Source of the DNA: Lachnospiraceae bacterium UBA1748
Lineage (GTDB): Bacteria; Bacillota; Clostridia; Lachnospirales; Lachnospiraceae
NCBI GenBank assembly: GCA_002314855.1
Contig: DCHQ01000082.1
Coordinates: 1 to 46,405, forward strand
Direction of reading: 5' to 3'
DNA: 46,405 nt
Numbering within the stretch: position 1 is the stretch's first letter; every line of letters starts with the position of its first letter. This document shows positions 40,864 through 46,405 of the stretch, in pieces. Position numbers and translations under genes: made by a program. Under the pieces are notes generated by a model that saw only the letters and a list, made by a program, of their open reading frames with translations, did no database searches and had not been told where the DNA came from.

Positions 40864-41562
40864 ATGGAACTTAGAGATATTATTATTAGTAAAAAAGAAG
40901 AGTTTTTTCGTGAGCATATTATGACAGATGAATTTATGGATATGCTTCACAAGAATATGGAGCCGATGAAAACTCTCATTACATATTACAAGTGTGCAAT
41001 TATGGAAATAGAAACCAAGTTCAAGGTTCTTAATGAGGAGTTCTCACTTGAATATGACCGTAATCCCATAGAAAGTATTAAATCACGTATTAAATCCACT
41101 GAAAGCTTGGCCAAAAAGGTTCGTGATAAGAATATTCCAATTAATATTGAGTCAATAGAAGAAAATATTCATGATATTGCAGGAGTAAGAGTAGTCTGTT
41201 CATTTCCAGAGGATATATACATGCTAGCTGATTGTTTGCTTAAGCAGGATGATATTACTCTTATAGAAAAGAAAGACTATATTAAGAATCCTAAGGCTAA
41301 TGGTTATAGATCACTTCATCTTATTATTTCAGTTCCTATTTTTCTTCAGAATGAGAAAAAGAATATGAAGGTTGAAGTACAGCTTAGAACTATAGCCATG
41401 GATTTTTGGGCAAGCCTTGAGCATAAGCTTCGTTACAAAAAGAAAATATCTGATGACATAGCAGCGCAGCTTGCCTATGAACTTAAGGACTGTGCAGAAA
41501 AAAGTGCACAGCTTGATAAGCATATGCAGGATATAAGAGAACAATTATCTAAGTTAGAATAG
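40864..41562 (+). CDS. small alarmone synthetase (RelA/SpoT domain, YjbM/YwaC type)
   Basis: A 232-residue stand-alone synthetase. Synthetase motifs are IKSRIKSTESLAKKVRDK, DIAGVRVVCSFPEDIY, NPKANGYRSLHLI and VEVQLRTIAMDFWASLEHKLRYK, with a C-terminal amphipathic helix for oligomer formation. There is no HD hydrolase domain. It makes (p)ppGpp from GDP or GTP and ATP without ribosome control, mostly under envelope or nutrient stress. GAAAGGA precedes the ATG. The aldo/keto reductase gene follows after 31 bases. Confidence 0.92.
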   Translation: MELRDIIISKKEEFFREHIMTDEFMDMLHKNMEPMKTLITYYKCAIMEIETKFKVLNEEFSLEYDRNPIESIKSRIKSTESLAKKVRDKNIPINIESIEENIHDIAGVRVVCSFPEDIYMLADCLLKQDDITLIEKKDYIKNPKANGYRSLHLIISVPIFLQNEKKNMKVEVQLRTIAMDFWASLEHKLRYKKKISDDIAAQLAYELKDCAEKSAQLDKHMQDIREQLSKLE

Positions 41563-41593
41563 AATTAGATTTACTAATTATGAGGGCGTAACC

Positions 41594-42514
41594 TTGAAAA
41601 AGATTAATCTAGGTCAGACTAATATTAAAGCTCCATCCATAGTGGTTGGTTGCATGAGATTAAATGAAAAAAGTAAAGAGGAAATGAATGCTTTTATTCA
41701 TAGTGCACTTGATATGGATCTCAACTTTTTTGACCACGCTGATATATATGGTGGTGGACAGAGTGAAAGTATATTTGGTGAGGCAATCCATGATGATACC
41801 AGTATTAAAAGAGAAGATTTAATTATTCAGTCCAAGTGTGGTATTAGAAGCGGTTACTATGATTTATCCAAGAAGCATATAATAAAGTCTGTTGATGAAA
41901 GTCTTGCCAGACTACATACTGACTACCTCGATATTCTTTTACTTCACAGACCAGATGCATTAGTGGAGCCTGAGGAAGTAGCTGCTGCCTTTGACGAACT
42001 TATGGCAGCAGGCAAGGTAAGATCTTTTGGTGTATCCAATCATAAACCTATGCAGATAGAGCTTCTCAAAAAATATGTTAAGCAGCCTCTTCATATCAAT
42101 CAGATGCAGCTTAGTATTCCTGTATCCAACATGATTGCTAATGGTATGGAAGTTAATATGGATTCTGCTGGTTCAGTAGATCATGATGGAAGCGTCCTTG
42201 ATTACTGTAGACTTAACGATATAACCATTCAGGCGTGGAGCCCATTCCAGAAGGCTAACTGGCGAGGAGTTTTCCTTGGGGACAGTGAGTACAAGGAGCT
42301 TAATGAAGAGATAGATAAACTTGCAGGTAAGTATGGCGTAACAGCAACTGGCATTGCAGCGGCCTGGATACTTCGTCATCCAGCTGGTATGCAGGTAGTA
42401 ACTGGTACGGCTAGTATAGATCGATTAGCAGGTATTGTGGAGGGAGCCAAGGTAGAGTTAACACGAGAAGAATGGTACAAGCTGTATCTTGCAGCTGGGC
42501 ATATTCTTCCATAA
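41594..42514 (+). CDS. aldo/keto reductase (YdhF-like)
   Basis: A 306-residue TIM-barrel oxidoreductase. The catalytic tetrad is visible: Asp and Tyr in FFDHADIYGGGQSE, Lys in IIQSKCG, and His in DILLLHRPD. The NADPH site is at the C-terminal barrel end (VVTGTASIDRL). It reduces carbonyl compounds; substrate unknown. The start is TTG behind GAGGG, supported by the conserved opening KKINLGQTNIKAPSI. It is one of two aldo/keto reductases in this stretch. Confidence 0.9.
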   Translation: MKKINLGQTNIKAPSIVVGCMRLNEKSKEEMNAFIHSALDMDLNFFDHADIYGGGQSESIFGEAIHDDTSIKREDLIIQSKCGIRSGYYDLSKKHIIKSVDESLARLHTDYLDILLLHRPDALVEPEEVAAAFDELMAAGKVRSFGVSNHKPMQIELLKKYVKQPLHINQMQLSIPVSNMIANGMEVNMDSAGSVDHDGSVLDYCRLNDITIQAWSPFQKANWRGVFLGDSEYKELNEEIDKLAGKYGVTATGIAAAWILRHPAGMQVVTGTASIDRLAGIVEGAKVELTREEWYKLYLAAGHILP

Positions 42515-42553
42515 ATATTATTAGCAATAGTTTATGATAGTGAGGGTTACAAA

Positions 42554-43453
42554 ATGAGACTAAGCAAAGCAGTTCGAAGTATCAGGTTCTGGTGGGCGAT
42601 ATCTGATGCTAGGCGTGATAAGGGACTTAAGACTCCAGCTGAGATTAAAAGATATGACAACATATCCTATGGTCCGCATGGAAAAGCTAATCTTTTGGAT
42701 ATATATGTTCCTAAAACTGCCACAAAGCTTCTGCCAACAATAGTAAATGTTCATGGCGGCGGCTGGGTATATGGTAAGAAAGAGATATATCAGTTTTATT
42801 GTATGGAGCTGGCCAAAAGAGGATTTACAGTGGTTAATATTAACTACAGACTTGCTCCGGAAAACAGGTTTCCTAGCGCAGTTGAAGATGTTAATGCTGC
42901 AATGACCTTCATCTGTAATAAGGGCGCGGATTATCTGGCTGATAAGAATAATATTATTATGGTAGGTGATTCAGCAGGAGCGCAAATAGTCAGTCACTAT
43001 GCTACTGTTGTAACCAATAAAGAATTTGCTGGTTTATTTAAATTTACTGTACCTGATATAAAGCTAAGAGCACTTGGACTTAATTGTGGCGCGTATGATG
43101 TTAAAACAGATATATTAGAAAATCCAAAGGATAATGAATGCCTCTTAGAATATGTGGATGGTATAAATAAGCCAGTGGATAATAAAATTTTAGAGCAGAT
43201 TGATTCATATAAATATATGAATGAAAATTATCCTCCATCATATGTAATGAGTGCGGTCAATGACTTTCTGCTTCCTAAGGCAGAGCCTATGAGTCAGCAT
43301 TTAAAGGAGCTAGGAGTTCCTTTTGAGCTTAAGATTTATGGCTCCAAGGAGCGTGAGGATATAGCTCATGTATTTCATGTTAATTGTAAGCTTGAAGAAG
43401 CTAGGATTTGCAACGATGAAGAGTGTGCCTTTTTCAGGAAATATATTGTGTAG
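42554..43453 (+). CDS. alpha/beta hydrolase (HSL-type esterase)
   Basis: A 299-residue protein without signal peptide. The oxyanion motif is VHGGGWVYG, the nucleophile Ser lies in GDSAGAQ, and the Asp and His of the triad are probably in SAVNDFLLP and AHVFHVN. This is the layout of hormone-sensitive-lipase-like esterases. It may deacylate sugar esters such as acetyl-xylan fragments, given the hemicellulase genes nearby, but the sequence does not show that. The start follows GAGGG with 8 bases. Confidence 0.88.
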   Translation: MRLSKAVRSIRFWWAISDARRDKGLKTPAEIKRYDNISYGPHGKANLLDIYVPKTATKLLPTIVNVHGGGWVYGKKEIYQFYCMELAKRGFTVVNINYRLAPENRFPSAVEDVNAAMTFICNKGADYLADKNNIIMVGDSAGAQIVSHYATVVTNKEFAGLFKFTVPDIKLRALGLNCGAYDVKTDILENPKDNECLLEYVDGINKPVDNKILEQIDSYKYMNENYPPSYVMSAVNDFLLPKAEPMSQHLKELGVPFELKIYGSKEREDIAHVFHVNCKLEEARICNDEECAFFRKYIV

Positions 43454-43514
43454 ATATAGTATGATATTTTGATAAAATGTAGTCAGTGGTTTTTTGTATA
43501 TTGAGGGAAATAGT

Positions 43515-44711
43515 ATGTTATACAGAGAAGACAAATATGGAAACAAAATATCTCAGCTCGGATATGGTTGTATGAGATTTACCAAGAATGGTGGATCCAT
43601 CGATTTTGATAAGGCTGAGAAGGAAGTATTAAGAGCGATAGAGCAGGGTGTTAATTATTACGATACTGCCTATGTATATCCGGGCGTAGAGGAATGTCTT
43701 GGTAAGATTCTTGCCAAGAATAACATGCGTGATAAGGTAAGTATTGCAACTAAGCTTCCACAGTATATGGTTCATAATATTAATGCTGTAGACAAGACTT
43801 TTAAAGAAGAATTATCAAGACTACAGACTGATTATATTGATTATTATCTTATGCATATGTTTACTGATGTCCAGGAGTGGAAAAATCTTCAGGCTATAGG
43901 TATGGAAGACTGGATAGCTGAACATAAAGCAAATGGCAGCATAAAGCAGATAGGATTTTCTTATCACGGCGATACAGAGATGTTCATTGAAATCCTTAAT
44001 GCATATGATTGGGATTTTTGTCAGATACAGTATAACTATCTGGATGAACACAGTCAGGCAGGACGTAGAGGTCTTGAGGCAGCAGAGAAGAAGGGTGTAC
44101 CAGTTATTATTATGGAGCCTCTTCGTGGTGGTAAGCTTGTTAATATGCTTCCAGATGGTGCGCTTAAGGTTATGAAGGAAACTGGCAAGCCATACAGCCC
44201 AGCAGAGTGGGGACTTAGATGGCTTTGGAATCAGTCTGGTGTAACCTGTGTATTATCCGGTATGAATTCCCTTGAAATGGTCGATGAAAATATACGTATA
44301 GCATCTGAGGCAGAGATTGGAAGCTTTACTGATGAGGACATGCAGGCAATAGAAAAGGTAGTAAAAGCTATAAGAGCCAATGAAAAAGTGGGCTGTACAG
44401 CTTGTAGATATTGTATGCCATGTCCAAAGGGTGTTGATATTCCTGGTAACTTCTACTATTACAACTTAACTGCTATAGAGGGCAAAACATCTGCAAGATT
44501 TGCATTTGCTCAGAACATGGGTATGCGTAAGGATCCTTGTTTCGCATCTCAGTGCGTGAAGTGTGGTAAGTGTAAGCAGCATTGTCCTCAGCACATAGAT
44601 ATACCAGAGAAGTTAGCTGAGGCTGATAAGACACTTAGACCACTTCCATATAAGGTGGCTATTAATATTATTCGAAAGTACTTCACAAAGGATAGAAGTA
44701 AAAAGAAATAA
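43515..44711 (+). CDS. aldo/keto reductase with a C-terminal 4Fe-4S ferredoxin-like domain
   Basis: A 398-residue protein. Residues 1-290 are an aldo/keto reductase barrel (GYGCMRF, YYDTAYVYPG, DYYLMHMFTD, GFSYHGDTEMF). Residues 295-380 add a cysteine-rich domain: CTACRYCMPCPKG and CVKCGKCKQHCP, enough for two 4Fe-4S clusters. This form is common in anaerobes and may take electrons from ferredoxin. The ATG at 43515 is chosen because GAGGG lies 7 bases upstream; the open frame reaches to 43494. A 61-base gap leads to the GH51 gene. Confidence 0.92.
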   Translation: MLYREDKYGNKISQLGYGCMRFTKNGGSIDFDKAEKEVLRAIEQGVNYYDTAYVYPGVEECLGKILAKNNMRDKVSIATKLPQYMVHNINAVDKTFKEELSRLQTDYIDYYLMHMFTDVQEWKNLQAIGMEDWIAEHKANGSIKQIGFSYHGDTEMFIEILNAYDWDFCQIQYNYLDEHSQAGRRGLEAAEKKGVPVIIMEPLRGGKLVNMLPDGALKVMKETGKPYSPAEWGLRWLWNQSGVTCVLSGMNSLEMVDENIRIASEAEIGSFTDEDMQAIEKVVKAIRANEKVGCTACRYCMPCPKGVDIPGNFYYYNLTAIEGKTSARFAFAQNMGMRKDPCFASQCVKCGKCKQHCPQHIDIPEKLAEADKTLRPLPYKVAINIIRKYFTKDRSKKK

Positions 44712-44772
44712 GAGCGCGAAAAAAAAAACGACATATTATGAAAAAATCAATTTGGAGGTTACATTAATAATT

Positions 44773-46251
44773 ATGAAGGCAAAGATTTCTCTTTCTAAGG
44801 ATAAGGTTATAAGCAAGGTTGATGACAGACTTTACGGTTCGTTCATCGAGCATCTCGGCAGAGCAGTATATACAGGTATTTATGAACCAGGTCATGCATC
44901 GGCCGATGATATGGGATTTAGAAAAGACGTATTAGATGCTATTAAGGAGCTTCATGTACCTATCGTCAGATATCCAGGTGGCAACTTTGTATCAGGATAC
45001 AACTGGGAGGATGGTACTGGTCCTAAAGATAAGAGACCTAAGAAGTTAGAGCTTGCCTGGTCTAGTATCGAGACCAATGAAGTTGGAATAGATGAATTCC
45101 AGGAGTGGGCTAAGAGATGTGGCACAGAGGTTATGATGGCTGTTAATCTTGGTACTAGAGGTCCAGAGGAAGCCAGAAATCTTGTGGAGTACTGCAATCT
45201 TGATACAGATACTTACTATGCTAATCTTCGTAGACAGAATGGTTTTGAAAAACCATTTGGTATAAAGCTTTGGTGTCTTGGTAATGAGATGGATGGTCCT
45301 TGGCAGATAGGTGCCAAGAAGCCAATGGAATATGCAAGAGTTGCAACAGAGACAGCCAAGATGATGAAATGGGTTGATCCATCCATTGAATTAGTAGCTT
45401 GTGGTAGCTCTGGTCCTTTTATGGAATCCTTTGGTGAGTGGGAGAGATGTGTGCTTAGAGAAGCTTATGAGCACGTGGATTATGTTTCTCTTCATAATTA
45501 TTTTGGTAATCAGAAGGACAACACTCCTTACTTCCTTGCCAGCTCACTTGTAATGGATAAGTTCATCAAGGAAGTTGTTGCTATATGCGATGAAATTAAG
45601 GAAGAGAAGAAGTCTGACAAGACCATTAATCTTTCATTTGATGAGTGGAATGTATGGTTCCACAGTAATGAACAGGACAAGAAGCAGGAGAGATGGCAGA
45701 TAGCACCACCACTTCTAGAGGATATTTATAATGTTGAAGATGCACTTGTAGTCGGAACATTATTAATCACATTACTTAAGAATTGTGATAGAGTTAAGAT
45801 TGGTTGTCTGGCCCAGCTTGTTAATGTAATAGCACCTATTATGACTGAGAAAGACGGATGCGTATGGCTTCAGACCATATTCTATCCATTCCTTCATACA
45901 TCAGTTAATGGTAGAGGAACTGCACTTGTAACAGATGTTGACTGCGATAAGTATGACTGCGAAGACTTAAAGAGTATTCCATATGTTGATAGTGTGGCAG
46001 TTCTTAGTGAAGATGAATCTACTATTACTATTTTTGCTGTAAATAGAAGTATGGATAGCAAGAGCGAACTTGATATAGATCTTTCTGGTTTTGATGGATA
46101 TAAAGCCTGCAAGTGGGTTGCACTTGAGGGCTATGATGTGAAGGAGACAAACTCTGCCACAGATTCTCATGTTAAGACTGTTGAAAAGGCTATCCCAGAA
46201 ACATTTGCTCTTGAGCCATTATCATGGAATATGATACAACTTAAGAGATAA
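44773..46251 (+). CDS. cytoplasmic GH51 alpha-L-arabinofuranosidase
   Basis: A 492-residue enzyme. GH51 landmarks are YGSFIEHLGRAVY, the acid/base Glu172 in CLGNEMDGPW, the nucleophile Glu291 in SFDEWNVW, and HNYFGN. A beta-sandwich domain ends the protein. There is no signal peptide, so it removes arabinose from imported arabinoxylo- or arabino-oligosaccharides in the cytoplasm. GGAGG lies 14 bases before this ATG, which is long, but the N-terminus KAKISLSKDKVISKVDD fits the family. It complements the GH10 xylanase at 16966. Confidence 0.93.
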   Translation: MKAKISLSKDKVISKVDDRLYGSFIEHLGRAVYTGIYEPGHASADDMGFRKDVLDAIKELHVPIVRYPGGNFVSGYNWEDGTGPKDKRPKKLELAWSSIETNEVGIDEFQEWAKRCGTEVMMAVNLGTRGPEEARNLVEYCNLDTDTYYANLRRQNGFEKPFGIKLWCLGNEMDGPWQIGAKKPMEYARVATETAKMMKWVDPSIELVACGSSGPFMESFGEWERCVLREAYEHVDYVSLHNYFGNQKDNTPYFLASSLVMDKFIKEVVAICDEIKEEKKSDKTINLSFDEWNVWFHSNEQDKKQERWQIAPPLLEDIYNVEDALVVGTLLITLLKNCDRVKIGCLAQLVNVIAPIMTEKDGCVWLQTIFYPFLHTSVNGRGTALVTDVDCDKYDCEDLKSIPYVDSVAVLSEDESTITIFAVNRSMDSKSELDIDLSGFDGYKACKWVALEGYDVKETNSATDSHVKTVEKAIPETFALEPLSWNMIQLKR

Positions 46252-46280
46252 AATTTTACTAGATTGTAAGGGGAGAAAAA

Positions 46281-46405
46281 GTGGAAAAGCGTAAGATATT
46301 AAGCAATAAGCTGTATCTGTACATGACGGAATTCTTTTCTGGAATGTCACTTATGGCAGTAGAACTTGGAGCAAGTAGACTTCTTGCACCATATTTTAGT
46401 TCATC
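46281..46405 (+). CDS. N-terminus of a spermidine-synthase-like membrane protein (partial)
   Basis: The frame opens at a GTG behind AAGGGGAG and runs off the window end. The first 41 residues include a membrane segment with FFSGMSLMAVELGASRLLAP, the usual beginning of fused membrane/spermidine-synthase proteins (spermidine synthase-like methyltransferase fold with N-terminal helices). The rest is outside the window. Confidence 0.7.
   Translation, partial: MEKRKILSNKLYLYMTEFFSGMSLMAVELGASRLLAPYFSS

Noticed and set aside
44738..44767. A 9-codon frame (MKKSIWRLH) before the GH51 gene, possible leader peptide
   Set aside because: It has no ribosome site of its own, and no attenuator hairpin follows; the overlap with the GGAGG of the next gene is probably chance.
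1..46405. CRISPR arrays, prophage, insertion sequences, rRNA or tRNA genes
   Set aside because: I read both strands for repeat-spacer patterns, transposase or integrase motifs and tRNA cloverleafs ending in CCA-type tails and saw none; a dedicated tRNA and IS search would be the decisive check.

Overview
The window is an A+T-rich chromosomal segment that reads as a Lachnospiraceae genome, most like the Butyrivibrio/Pseudobutyrivibrio group of fibre-degrading anaerobes. The reasons are strong Shine-Dalgarno sites, compact operons, Lachnospiraceae-type families (DUF3881, DUF1700/DUF4097, YesM-type kinase with its own binding protein, 4Fe-4S aldo/keto reductase) and cytoplasmic GH10 and GH51 hemicellulases. 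The species call is inference. I see no rRNA, tRNA, CRISPR array, transposase or integrase. No stretch longer than about 300 bases lacks a gene; the longest gaps are about 245 bases (19305-19549, a structured AT-rich leader) and about 150 bases.

Layout. 1-2915: thioesterase, cytoplasmic polysaccharide deacetylase, DUF1266-like protein and Bax-inhibitor-1 membrane protein. 3064-4987: PadR regulator, DUF1700 and DUF4097 as one overlapping operon behind a promoter with two dyads. 5069-5737: NrtR-like Nudix regulator. 5907-9165: a three-gene cassette of J-domain/pseudokinase, von Willebrand A protein and a divergent adenylosuccinate-synthetase-like protein; this is one of the two best candidates for an undescribed system. 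9232-10521 (minus): an acyltransferase-fold protein with degraded catalytic motifs. 10592-12648: BlaI repressor plus an M56 sensor protease whose outer domain is an M23 peptidase lacking its metal ligands, behind two clear operators. 12714-14251: Nudix, short peptide deformylase, histidine phosphatase. 14341-16917: a Tet(M)-like ribosomal GTPase fused to a YacP/Rae1-type (NYN) nuclease, the other leading candidate.

16966-21649: GH10 xylanase, DMT transporter, lone type IV pilin-like protein, MATE transporter. 21702-23178: TtcA-like tRNA thiolase and FolP, convergent. 23285-28449: HerA-like ATPase (DUF853), acidic lipoprotein, and an acidic membrane protein whose extreme C-terminus resembles the core of the pilin helix encoded 7 kb away. 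28599-36276: GNAT, DUF3881, a GldA/F/G-like ABC system, and a membrane-anchored sugar-binding-type protein overlapping a YesM-type histidine kinase with no response regulator beside it. 36364-39031: a small protein pair, HtrA protease, YbaK. 39057-46405: FMN dehydrogenase, TIM-barrel isomerase, small alarmone synthetase, two aldo/keto reductases, alpha/beta hydrolase, GH51 arabinofuranosidase and the start of a spermidine-synthase-like membrane protein.

The xylanase and arabinofuranosidase lack signal peptides, so they probably finish the breakdown of imported (arabino)xylo-oligosaccharides. Start sites were chosen by Shine-Dalgarno position and differ from the longest possible reading frame in several genes; this is stated where it applies. 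All family assignments come from reading motifs by eye; no database search was run.
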